From Clostridiales bacterium (GTDB lineage: Bacteria; Bacillota; Clostridia; Christensenellales; Aristaeellaceae), in assembly GCA_022787165.1 (NCBI GenBank), contig JALFVL010000040.1:1-50502 (forward strand): a DNA stretch of 50,502 nucleotides. The letters run 5' to 3'. Position 1 is the first letter of the stretch; every line of letters starts with the position of its first letter. Shown piece by piece: positions 43,208-50,502 of the stretch. Made by a program: the position numbers and the translations under genes. A model generated the notes under the pieces. That model saw only the letters and a list, made by a program, of their open reading frames with translations. It was not told the origin of the DNA and did no database searches.

Positions 43208-45174
43208 TATTTCTCCTTCCCTTCTCGCGCAAGGAACGTGTCAACCTTGTTGAAATCCGCATAGGTCGTGATGTAGTCCCGCCTCGGCTCGACCTTGTCG
43301 CCCATCAGCAGTGTGACCAGGCGCTCCGCCTCGGCCACGTCCTCCAGCGTCACCTGCATGAGCTGGCGGTTTTCGGGATTCATCGTCGTCTCCCAAAGCT
43401 GCGGCGGATCCATCTCGCCCAGGCCCTTGTAGCGTTGTATCGTATACCCACGGCCGATCTGTGCCGTAACCTTGGAGAGCTCCTTGTCGTCGTAGGCGTA
43501 GACGACCTTCTCGCCTTTGGCGACGCGATAGAGCGGCGGCATGCCGATATAGACGTGCCCGTCCGTGATCAGCTGGCGCATGTAGCGATAGAAGAACGTC
43601 AGCAGAATCGCGCGGATGTGCGCGCCGTCCTGATCGGCATCTGAGAGGATGATGACCTTGTAATACTTGAGGCTCTTGATGTCAAAGTCCTCCCCGATGC
43701 CGGTTCCCAGCGCCGTGATGATCGAGCGGAACTCGTCGTTGGCGAGCACCTGGTCGATGCGCTTTTTTTCGACGTTGAGCGGCTTGCCGCGGATCGGCAG
43801 AATCGCCTGGAAGCGGCGATCCCGTCCCTGCTTGGCGGAGCCGCCTGCGGAATCGCCCTCGACAATGAACATCTCGTTTTCCTCGGGCTTTCTGCCCGTG
43901 CAGGCGGAGAGCTTGCCAACCAGCGGCGCGGCCTCCAGCTGGTTTTTCGCGCGGGCGACCTCCTTGGCCTTTCTCGCTGCCTCCCGAACCTTGCAGGCGC
44001 GCAGCGCCTTTTCAACCATGCCCTGCGCGATGTCCTGATTCTTGAGGTTCTCAAGGAATTCGGTCATGCGCGCATAGACAAAAGCTTCTACCGCCGGGCG
44101 CACCTCCGTGTTGCCGAGCTTGCCCTTCGTCTGTCCCTCGAACTGCGGATTGCGCACAAACGTCGCGAGCACTGCCGTGATTCCCTCGCGGTAGTCCTCG
44201 CCCATCAGGTTGTTGTCCTTCTCCTTGAGCGCGCCGCACTTGCGGGCATAGTCGTTCATCGCGCGCGTAAAGCCCGCCTTGAAGCCCATCTCATGCGTGC
44301 CGCCCTCGGCCGTCGGAATGTTGTTGACATAGGAGAAGATGCTCTCGGCGTAGTCGTCCGTATGCTGAATCGCCAGGCAGATGCGCACGTCATCCTGCAT
44401 GCCGTCGAGCATCACGACGCTGTCATAAAGCGGCGTCTTGTCCCGGTTGATGTATTTGACATAGTCGGAAAGCCCGCCTTCGTACATATAGACGGTCTTC
44501 TGCTTGTCCGCGTCCTTCTCGCGCTCGTCGACGAAGGTGATTTCAAGCCCCTTGTTGAGGTAGGCCAGCTCGCGCAGATGGCGGCGGACGGTGTCGGCGT
44601 TGAATCGCGTCTCCTCAAAGACGGTATCGTCCGGCAGGAAGGTGACGCGCGTGCCATGACGGCGCGTCGCGGCGACGCGCGTGAGCGGCGTCACAGGCCG
44701 GCCCGACGCGATCTTCTTTTCCTTTTCGTCGTAGTTGCTCTCAAAGCGCATTCTGTAATGGCCGCCGCCTGTGCAGCTGTCCACGACCAGCCACTTTGAA
44801 AGCGCATTGACCACCGACGCGCCCACGCCATGCAGACCGCCGGAATAGTTGTAGTTCTGATGATCGAATTTTCCGCCGGCGTGGAGCTTGGTGTAGATGA
44901 CCTCCACGCCAGTGATGCCCAGCTCGGGATGGATATCGACCGGAACGCCGCGCCCGTCGTCCTCGACCGACGCGCTCCCGTCCTTGTGAAGCTCCACGCG
45001 GATGCTCGTGGCATAGCCGTTGGCCACCTCGTCGATCGCGTTGTCCACGATCTCCCAGAGCAGGTGGTGCAAGCCGCGCGAGCCCGTCGAGCCGATGTAC
45101 ATGCCCGGACGCATGCGAACCGCGTCGAGCCCCTCGAGCACCTTGAGCATACTCGCGGAATACGTTTTTGCCAT
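43207..45174 (-). CDS. Type IIA topoisomerase B subunit (GyrB/ParE)
   Basis: A 655-residue ATPase subunit. The GHKL ATPase has EIVDNAIDE near 42, DDGRGVPVD near 72 and [15 protein letters not shown] near 113. The TOPRIM domain has [18 protein letters not shown] near 430, LNVEK and [10 protein letters not shown] near 510 (GyrB usually has DADVDGAHI). GyrB of enterobacteria carries an insert that is missing here, as in all Gram-positives. The start is ATG 45174 behind AAGGAGGG; the frame is open further upstream but crosses the promoter. It is the first gene of the operon. Confidence 0.93.
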   Translation of the reverse strand: MAKTYSASMLKVLEGLDAVRMRPGMYIGSTGSRGLHHLLWEIVDNAIDEVANGYATSIRVELHKDGSASVEDDGRGVPVDIHPELGITGVEVIYTKLHAGGKFDHQNYNYSGGLHGVGASVVNALSKWLVVDSCTGGGHYRMRFESNYDEKEKKIASGRPVTPLTRVAATRRHGTRVTFLPDDTVFEETRFNADTVRRHLRELAYLNKGLEITFVDEREKDADKQKTVYMYEGGLSDYVKYINRDKTPLYDSVVMLDGMQDDVRICLAIQHTDDYAESIFSYVNNIPTAEGGTHEMGFKAGFTRAMNDYARKCGALKEKDNNLMGEDYREGITAVLATFVRNPQFEGQTKGKLGNTEVRPAVEAFVYARMTEFLENLKNQDIAQGMVEKALRACKVREAARKAKEVARAKNQLEAAPLVGKLSACTGRKPEENEMFIVEGDSAGGSAKQGRDRRFQAILPIRGKPLNVEKKRIDQVLANDEFRSIITALGTGIGEDFDIKSLKYYKVIILSDADQDGAHIRAILLTFFYRYMRQLITDGHVYIGMPPLYRVAKGEKVVYAYDDKELSKVTAQIGRGYTIQRYKGLGEMDPPQLWETTMNPENRQLMQVTLEDVAEAERLVTLLMGDKVEPRRDYITTYADFNKVDTFLAREGKEK

Positions 45175-45207
45175 GATGAAGCCCTCCTTGTGGTCGTACA
45201 GCATGAC

Positions 45208-45236
45208 ATTATAATGGATTTTCCTGTTTTTTGCAA
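45208..45236 (-). promoter_or_regulatory. Promoter of the topoisomerase operon
   Basis: Read leftward, TTGCAA (45236-45231), 17 bases, TATAAT (45213-45208). The rest of the divergent gap up to 45334 shows no clear second promoter for the rightward genes. Confidence 0.8.
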
Positions 45237-45334
45237 TCCTTCCCATTGAAAGATTCCCTCCTGCAAACAGGATAAACCGCCGCCGCCGTGCCCACAATAA
45301 GGCCGATTTAAAAGCATAGAAAGCGGGGGATTCC

Positions 45335-45985
45335 ATGTCCATCGGCATGCTTCTTCTTCTCGTCATCGCGCTGCTGATCCTCTTCGGCGTGCTCCAGCGG
45401 GTGCTTGACCGCATGGCGCTGACGGACAGACAGGCGCTCGTCTGCGTCGCGGCGATTTATATCGGTGGCTGGCTGCCGGATCTGAATCTGGGCCTCGTGA
45501 CGCTCAATCTGGGCGGCGCGGTCGTTCCGCTCGGCGTCTGTCTTTGGCTGTTTTTAAGCGCCGGAACCGCCAAGGAGCGCATCCGCTGCCTGATCGCCTC
45601 CCTGCTGACGGCGGCCGCCGTCTACGCGATCAGCGTCTATTTCCCGGCGGATCCGACGGCGATGCCCTTTGACCCGATGCTCCTCTACGGCGCGGCGGGT
45701 GGCCTCATCGCCTGGCTGCTGGGGCGTTCCCGGCGCAGCGCGTTCGTCGCGGGCATCCTGGGCGTCATCCTCTGTGACATCCTGGTCGGCGTCGTCAACT
45801 GGTCGCGCGGCATCAGCCAGACCGTGCATCTGGGCAGCGCGGGCGCGCTCGACGCAGCCGTGCTCTCCGGCGTGCTGGCCGTGCTGCTTTGTGAGCTGAT
45901 CGGGGAAATTGTCGAGCGCGTCAAGACAGGACGCGCAAGTGCGCCGCACGAGGACGGCGCCATCAGGGGAGGCCACCGGGCATGA
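45335..45985 (+). CDS. DUF1614-like integral membrane protein
   Basis: A 216-residue protein with about six hydrophobic segments. The segment LVTLNLGGAVVPLGVCLWLFL near 55-75 and the later GAGALDAAVLSG-like loop resemble DUF1614 proteins, which in Clostridia lie next to spoIIP. No function is known. GGGGG before the ATG is a weak ribosome binding site. Its last four bases overlap the spoIIP start, so the two are translationally coupled and it may serve sporulation. Confidence 0.75.
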   Translation: MSIGMLLLLVIALLILFGVLQRVLDRMALTDRQALVCVAAIYIGGWLPDLNLGLVTLNLGGAVVPLGVCLWLFLSAGTAKERIRCLIASLLTAAAVYAISVYFPADPTAMPFDPMLLYGAAGGLIAWLLGRSRRSAFVAGILGVILCDILVGVVNWSRGISQTVHLGSAGALDAAVLSGVLAVLLCELIGEIVERVKTGRASAPHEDGAIRGGHRA

Positions 45986-47145
45986 AAAACAGGCTGCTTT
46001 ATCTTGCGCTCTCCTTCCTGCTCGCGCTGACGCTGTATGCCTATTGCGCCTCCGGCGCTGTCGCAGAGAGCGAAGCAACCCTCGAGCTCTCCAACGACGG
46101 GCAGACCGTCTTCACGGCGGTCGATCCCTCCGGCAATGCGCTGTTTTCCATCTGCGGCAGCATCTCGGAGGGCGACGAATACATCAGCGGAGACAACATC
46201 CTCTACCGCGTCATCTCCGTCAGCGGCACGCAGGCCATCGCCGAGCGCATCGGCGAGGAGACCATGCCCGACGTCTCGTGGCTGAAAACGGGCGAAGCAC
46301 AGGCCGTCTTTGCGCCCTCAGCCCCTGCGGCGTCAACCGGCACGGGCAGCGGCCAGAAGCTGATCGCGATGTATGTGACCCACAGCGACGAAAGCTATGT
46401 CCCGACGGACGGCACCGAGAGCATCGAGGGCCAGGGCGGCATTTATGACGTCGCGCGCGAATTCCGGGACGCGCTGCAATCCCAGGGCATCGACGTCATC
46501 CTCGATGAATCGACCCACCTGCCGCACGATTCCGGCGCCTATCGCCGCAGCCGGCAGACCGCCGAGCGACTGCTTCAGCAGCAGCCGGACGCGATCATCG
46601 ACATTCACCGCGACGGCATCCCGGATGAAAGCGAATACGCCTGCACCATCGACGGGGAGAGCACCTCGCGCGTTCGCCTGTTGGTCGGCCGCAGCAACCA
46701 GAACAGCGCGGTCAACCGGGACTTTGCCAAGCAGATCAAGGCCGTCGCGGATGAGGAGTATCCCGGTCTGGTCAAGGATATCTTCATCGGCAAGGGCAAT
46801 TACAATCAGGACCTTTCGCCCAACGCCATCCTGCTGGAGTTCGGCACGCACACGATCAGCAAGGAGCGCGTGCTCAACTCGACGGACATGATGGCGCAGG
46901 TCATGAGCACGGCGCTCTACGGCACGCAGACCGGCAGCGCCAAGGATACCGGCGGCGCACAGACGCCAAGCGGCAAGGGCGTTTCCAAGGGCGTCATCTG
47001 GATGATCGTCGCGGTGGTCGCCGGCGTGCTCATCTTCGCCCTTGCGCAAACGGGCGGCGGCAAGGCCATGGGCACCAAACTCGGCCGCGGCGTCAGCGAG
47101 ATCACGGGCGGCCTGCTTGGAAAAAAGCCGGAGAACAAATCCTGA
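45982..47145 (+). CDS. spoIIP: Stage II sporulation protein P (SpoIIP)
   Basis: A 387-residue cell-wall amidase and endopeptidase that with SpoIID and SpoIIM drives engulfment. After a signal/anchor segment (residues 4-25) come the family motifs MYVTHSDESY near 130, IDIHRDGIPDE near 212, GKGNYNQDLSPNA and ILLEFGTHTIS near 300 with the catalytic glutamate. The first His of the usual YHTH is Val. A second membrane segment (about 344-362) and a basic tail close the protein; most SpoIIP proteins have only the N-terminal anchor. It overlaps the DUF1614-like gene by four bases. Confidence 0.88.
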   Translation: MKNRLLYLALSFLLALTLYAYCASGAVAESEATLELSNDGQTVFTAVDPSGNALFSICGSISEGDEYISGDNILYRVISVSGTQAIAERIGEETMPDVSWLKTGEAQAVFAPSAPAASTGTGSGQKLIAMYVTHSDESYVPTDGTESIEGQGGIYDVAREFRDALQSQGIDVILDESTHLPHDSGAYRRSRQTAERLLQQQPDAIIDIHRDGIPDESEYACTIDGESTSRVRLLVGRSNQNSAVNRDFAKQIKAVADEEYPGLVKDIFIGKGNYNQDLSPNAILLEFGTHTISKERVLNSTDMMAQVMSTALYGTQTGSAKDTGGAQTPSGKGVSKGVIWMIVAVVAGVLIFALAQTGGGKAMGTKLGRGVSEITGGLLGKKPENKS

Positions 47146-47178
47146 TCAATGCCTTTGCGCCTTGCGCAGCCCCAACCG

Positions 47179-47213
47179 GCCGCCGCAGCGGGTTTTGCCG
47201 CGCGGCGGCTTTT
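47179..47213 (+). terminator. Intrinsic terminator after spoIIP
   Basis: GCCGCCGC (47179-47186) pairs with GCGGCGGC (47202-47209), followed by TTTTGC. It lies about 35 bases after the stop. Confidence 0.7.
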
Positions 47214-47247
47214 GCGCATGCTTTCTCTCCTGCGCGAATGCGCAAAA
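47210..47247. repeat. Perfect inverted repeat before the DUF512 gene promoter
   Basis: TTTTGCGCAT (47210-47219) and ATGCGCAAAA (47238-47247) are a perfect ten-base inverted repeat with an 18-base spacer. The right arm ends five bases before the -35 box of the next promoter. It shares its left arm with the T-tail of the spoIIP terminator. Confidence 0.6.
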
Positions 47248-47251
47248 CCGC

Positions 47252-47280
47252 TTGACTTTCTTCCCCAAATCGGCCATAAT
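47252..47280 (+). promoter_or_regulatory. Promoter of the DUF512-der-plsY operon
   Basis: TTGACT (47252-47257), 17 bases, CATAAT (47275-47280). The leader to the ATG at 47319 is about 30 bases. Confidence 0.75.
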
Positions 47281-47318
47281 ATCTTGGGTTAATTTGAGAA
47301 AGAAGGTGTGTCGCGTTC

Positions 47319-48626
47319 ATGCCCCAGCGCATAGTCAGTGTCTCCTCAGGCTCCCTCGCCGCGCGCAGCGGCATCCGCGAGGGGGAGACGCTCCTCTCCA
47401 TCAGCGGCACGCCCGTGCTCGATCTGGTCGATTATCAGTTTCTGACTGCGCGCCCCTCGCTCGAGCTGCTGCTCGAAGGCGTAGACGGCGCCCGGCGCAC
47501 CGTACACATCCGCAAGCTCACCGAGGAGCCCCTCGGGCTGACGCTCGAATCCTCACTGATGAGCTGTCCCAAGACCTGCGCCAATCACTGCATGTTCTGC
47601 TTCATCGAGCAGATGCCTCCAGGTATGCGCCCCAGCCTCTATGTCCGGGACGACGACTGGCGGCTCTCCCTGATGGCGGGCAACTTTGTGACGCTGACCA
47701 ACCTGCCCTCTGTCGAAATGGACAGGATCATCGAGCGCCATGCCAGTCCGCTGTACATCTCCGTGCACACGACCAACGGCGAGCTGCGCAAGCGGATGCT
47801 GCATCACATCCACGCCGACCGGATCATGGAGCATCTGCGCCGCTTTGCGGATAACCACATGAGCTTCCATTGTCAGGTGGTGCTCTGCCCGAAGATCAAC
47901 GACGGACCGGAGCTCGAGCGAACCCTCTCGGATCTCGCCTCTCTGGCGCCTTATGCGCTGACGGTCGCGCTGGTGCCCGTCGGGCTGACGCGCTATCGCG
48001 AGCATCTCTATCCCCTTCGTCCCTATACGCGCGAGGAGGCGGAGCAGGTCATCCGGCAGGCCGAGGCCTTTCAGCAGAAAATGCTTCCCGCGTTTGGCAC
48101 GCGCTTTGTCTTTCCCTCGGACGAGTTCTACCAGATTGCCGGCCATCCGCTGCCCGATCCGGACAGCTACGAGGATTATCCGCAGTTCGAAAACGGCGTC
48201 GGCCTGCTTGCCCGTCTCCGGGACGAATTCGAAACGGCGCTTCGGCTCGATCCGGATGACGCAAGCGCAGTCCCCCGCCGCGTCATCATGGCCACGGGCA
48301 CGTCAGTCGCGCCGTTTATGCGCGAGCTGATCAAGGCGCATCCGGTTGCGGGCGTCAGCGTCCGCGTCAAGCCCATCCTCAACCGCTTCTTTGGCGAAAC
48401 GGTCACCGTCTCCGGCCTGATCACCGGGCAGGATCTTGTTTCGCAGCTGCGCGGCGAGGAGGCGGACGAGATTCTCATCACTGAAAGCATGCTTCGCGAG
48501 GGAGAGGCCGTCTTCCTCGACGATATGACTTTGGATCAGGCGCAGGAGGCTTTGGGCATCCGCATCACCCCCGTCCCGGATGACGGCGCGGAACTGCTCT
48601 ATGCCCTGCGCGGAAACGGAGGTTAA
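47319..48626 (+). CDS. DUF512 protein with PDZ and radical-SAM-like domains
   Basis: A 435-residue protein. Residues 1-65 form a PDZ-like domain (VSSGSLAARSGIREGETLLSI). A cysteine cluster at C83, C87, C91 and C94 follows (CPKTCANHCMFC), of the radical-SAM type with an extra cysteine. The DUF512 region covers about 210-420 (VALVPVGLTRYREHLYPLRPY). The family sits beside der in many Clostridia and Cyanobacteria and is suspected of a role in ribosome maturation or as an Fe-S enzyme, but the reaction is not established. It ends five bases before der. Confidence 0.88.
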   Translation: MPQRIVSVSSGSLAARSGIREGETLLSISGTPVLDLVDYQFLTARPSLELLLEGVDGARRTVHIRKLTEEPLGLTLESSLMSCPKTCANHCMFCFIEQMPPGMRPSLYVRDDDWRLSLMAGNFVTLTNLPSVEMDRIIERHASPLYISVHTTNGELRKRMLHHIHADRIMEHLRRFADNHMSFHCQVVLCPKINDGPELERTLSDLASLAPYALTVALVPVGLTRYREHLYPLRPYTREEAEQVIRQAEAFQQKMLPAFGTRFVFPSDEFYQIAGHPLPDPDSYEDYPQFENGVGLLARLRDEFETALRLDPDDASAVPRRVIMATGTSVAPFMRELIKAHPVAGVSVRVKPILNRFFGETVTVSGLITGQDLVSQLRGEEADEILITESMLREGEAVFLDDMTLDQAQEALGIRITPVPDDGAELLYALRGNGG

Positions 48627-48631
48627 CACTC

Positions 48632-49963
48632 ATGTCCAAACCCCTTGTCGCCGTCGTCGGCAGGCCGAACGTCGGCAAATCCACGTTCTTCAACAAGATC
48701 GCGGGCAAGCGCATCTCCATCGTCGAGGATACGCCAGGCGTAACGCGTGACCGCATCTACGCGGACTGCGAATGGCTCAATCACAAGTTCACGCTCATCG
48801 ATACCGGCGGCATCGAGCCGCGCACGGACGACATTCTGCTCAAGCAGATGCGCCGCCAGGCGGAGGTCGCCATCGACACCTGCGACGTCATTCTCTTCTT
48901 TACCGACGGCCGTGCCGGCCTGACGGCCAACGACGAGGACGTTGCGACGATGCTGCGCCGCAGCGGAAAGCCCGTCATTCTGGTCGTCAACAAGGTCGAT
49001 TTTCCGGAGATGACCGACACCATCTATGACTTTTACGCCTTGGGTCTGGGCGAGCCGTTCGCCATCTCCTCCACGAACATGCTCGGGCTGGGCGATCTGC
49101 TCGACGAGGTCGTCGCGCATTTCCCTGAGGATGCTGCCGTTTCCGACGAGGAGGAGCACACGATCAACATCGCCGTCGTCGGCAGGCCGAACGTCGGCAA
49201 GTCGAGCCTGGTCAACCGCATCCTCGGCCAGGAGCGCTCCATGGTCTCCGACATCGCCGGCACCACGCGGGACGCGATTGACACGGCCTTCGTGCGCGAC
49301 GGGCAGCGCTTCAACATCATCGACACCGCCGGCATCCGCCGCAAGCGCGCCATCGAGGAGGAATCCATCGAGCGCTACAGCATCGTGCGCGCGCTGGCGG
49401 CCGTTCGCCGCTGCGACGTGGCGCTGATCGTCATCAACGCCGAGGACGGCGTCACCGAGCAGGACACCAAGGTCGCCGGCTATGTCCACGAGGAGGGCAA
49501 GGCCGCCATCATCGTCGTCAACAAGTGGGACGCGATTGAAAAGGATACGAACACGATGGAGACCTTCCGCAAGCGCGTGATTGAGGACCTCAAGTTCATG
49601 GACTATGCGCCCGTCGTCTTCATCTCCGCGCTGACCGGACAGCGTGTCGGAAACGTGCTTTCCGCAGTCAAAGACGCCTACGAGCAGACCTCGCGCCGCA
49701 TCACGACCGGTCTGCTCAATGACGTGCTCGGCGACGCGACCGCCGCGCTGCAGCCGCCCGTCTCCGGCGGCCGACGTCTCAAGATTTACTATGCGACACA
49801 GCAGAGCGTCTGCCCGCCGACCTTCGTTTTCTTCGTCAACGACGAAAAGCTGATGCATTTTGCGTACCAACGTTACCTGGAAAACCAGTTCCGCAAATCC
49901 TTCGGCTTTGAAGGAACGCCCATCCGCTTCATCCTGCGCCAGAAGAATCAAAAGGAGGAATGA
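48632..49963 (+). CDS. der: Ribosome biogenesis GTPase Der (EngA)
   Basis: A 443-residue protein with two GTPase domains in tandem and a C-terminal KH-like domain. G1 motifs are GRPNVGKST at 10-18 and GRPNVGKSS near 184-192. The G3 motifs are DTGG near 56 and DTAG near 231. The G4 motifs are NKVD near 117 and NKWD near 297. Der is needed for 50S subunit assembly. AACGGAGG lies seven or so bases before the ATG at 48632, overlapping the DUF512 stop. Confidence 0.97.
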   Translation: MSKPLVAVVGRPNVGKSTFFNKIAGKRISIVEDTPGVTRDRIYADCEWLNHKFTLIDTGGIEPRTDDILLKQMRRQAEVAIDTCDVILFFTDGRAGLTANDEDVATMLRRSGKPVILVVNKVDFPEMTDTIYDFYALGLGEPFAISSTNMLGLGDLLDEVVAHFPEDAAVSDEEEHTINIAVVGRPNVGKSSLVNRILGQERSMVSDIAGTTRDAIDTAFVRDGQRFNIIDTAGIRRKRAIEEESIERYSIVRALAAVRRCDVALIVINAEDGVTEQDTKVAGYVHEEGKAAIIVVNKWDAIEKDTNTMETFRKRVIEDLKFMDYAPVVFISALTGQRVGNVLSAVKDAYEQTSRRITTGLLNDVLGDATAALQPPVSGGRRLKIYYATQQSVCPPTFVFFVNDEKLMHFAYQRYLENQFRKSFGFEGTPIRFILRQKNQKEE

Positions 49964-49966
49964 TCG

Positions 49967-50502
49967 ATGCTCTACGCTGTGATCACGCTCGTCGTCGGCT
50001 ATCTCCTCGGGAGCCGTTCCAGCGGCGTGCTGCTCTCCCGCCTCTTCGGCCATACGGTTATCGGTCAGCACGGCAGCGGCACCGCGGGAACGACCAACAG
50101 GCTCCGCGGCATGGGCAAGGGCATGGCAGCGCTGACGCTCGCCTGCGACATGCTCAAGGGCATCATCGCCGTGCTGATCGGAAAGGCCCTTGTCGGTGGA
50201 CAGACGGGCGAGATTCTGGGCGCCTTCGGCGCGATTCTCGGTCACAATTTTCCCGTCTTCTTTGGCTTCAAGGGCGGCAAGGGCATCGCGACGAGCTTCG
50301 GCTGCCTGCTGATCGTCTTCCCGGCGCAGACGCTTGCCGCCTTTGCGGTCTTCCTCATCCACTTCCTCGTGACGCATTACGTCTCCGTCGGCTCCATCGG
50401 CGCGGCGATCACGCTGCCGCTCCTCGTCATCCTGACGACGCCATACAACCCGGTCATTTGGATTTCTATCGTCGTCATCGGCGCGCTGGCGATCTGGCGG
50501 CA
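49967..50502 (+). CDS. plsY: Glycerol-3-phosphate acyltransferase PlsY, 3' end outside the window
   Basis: The first 178 codons of a membrane acyltransferase that moves an acyl group from acyl-phosphate to glycerol-3-phosphate, the first step of phospholipid synthesis. Motifs are VGYLLGSRSSGVLLSRLFG, GQHGSGTAGTTNRLR, GHNFPVFFGFKGGKGIATSFG near 86-106 and later membrane segments. The glycerol-phosphate motif is usually GSGNxGATN; here it is GSGTAGTTN. AAAGGAGG lies nine bases before the ATG. It follows der by three bases, the order usual in Bacillota. Family length is about 200-215, so only the last segment is missing. Confidence 0.93.
   Translation, partial: MLYAVITLVVGYLLGSRSSGVLLSRLFGHTVIGQHGSGTAGTTNRLRGMGKGMAALTLACDMLKGIIAVLIGKALVGGQTGEILGAFGAILGHNFPVFFGFKGGKGIATSFGCLLIVFPAQTLAAFAVFLIHFLVTHYVSVGSIGAAITLPLLVILTTPYNPVIWISIVVIGALAIWR

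Noticed and set aside
40853-43264. An 803-codon rightward frame opposite the topoisomerase A gene
   Set aside because: Same register effect; the sense strand codes for a complete, conserved protein.

Overview
The window is a gene-dense, GC-rich stretch of a low-GC-lineage (Bacillota) chromosome, most likely an endospore-forming member of the class Clostridia. The evidence is a set of sporulation genes (spoIVFA-spoIVFB, spoIIP, a PdaB-type deacetylase, a YlbF homologue) together with typical Clostridia neighbourhoods (maf-mreBCD-mrdA-MinD-rodA-spoIVFAB; yicC-remA-gmk-rpoZ-coaBC; DUF512-der-plsY). An order such as Christensenellales is possible, but this is a guess from base composition and gene style. 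I see no tRNA, rRNA, CRISPR array, insertion sequence, prophage or riboswitch, and no gene-free stretch longer than about 220 bases.

Layout from left to right. 1-400: the start of a leftward gene cut by the window edge, then a 69-codon rightward ORF with a perfect Shine-Dalgarno but an ATA where the start codon should be. 403-1605: a DEAD-box RNA helicase. 1729-3267: the spoIVFA-spoIVFB pair that activates sigma-K in the mother cell. 3332-11270: a leftward rod-shape operon, read as maf, mreB, mreC, mreD, mrdA, a degenerate MinD, rodA, from an extended -10 promoter at about 11310. 11473-12045: xpt with its own promoter and terminator. 12087-12644: a very cysteine-rich protein of unknown function. 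12743-24334: a long leftward operon read as B12/radical-SAM protein, DUF2344 protein, RNase G, miaB, ylbF, mutS, mutL, miaA, joining tRNA hypermodification with mismatch repair. 24443-27331: QueG-like reductase, a membrane glycosyltransferase and upp.

27555-30802 switches to the right strand: an extended lgt, a nicotinate phosphoribosyltransferase and recX, ending in a bidirectional terminator shared with the converging yicC-remA-gmk-rpoZ-coaBC operon (34076-30855). 34159-38890 is the leftward yerC-like/pcrA/ligA operon. 39001-40532 holds an SSB-like protein and a PdaB-type deacetylase. 40739-45174 is a two-subunit type IIA topoisomerase operon. 45335 to the end runs rightward: a DUF1614-like membrane protein, spoIIP, the DUF512 radical-SAM protein, der and a truncated plsY.

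Most of the window is conserved housekeeping. The points that deserve a second look are the HMA-fold-like small ORF with the ATA start, the spoIVFA ribosome binding site buried in the terminator of the rod-shape operon, the MinD homologue that has lost its signature lysine, the C-terminally extended Lgt, the SpoIIP with a second membrane anchor, and the cysteine-rich protein behind a sigma-K-like promoter.
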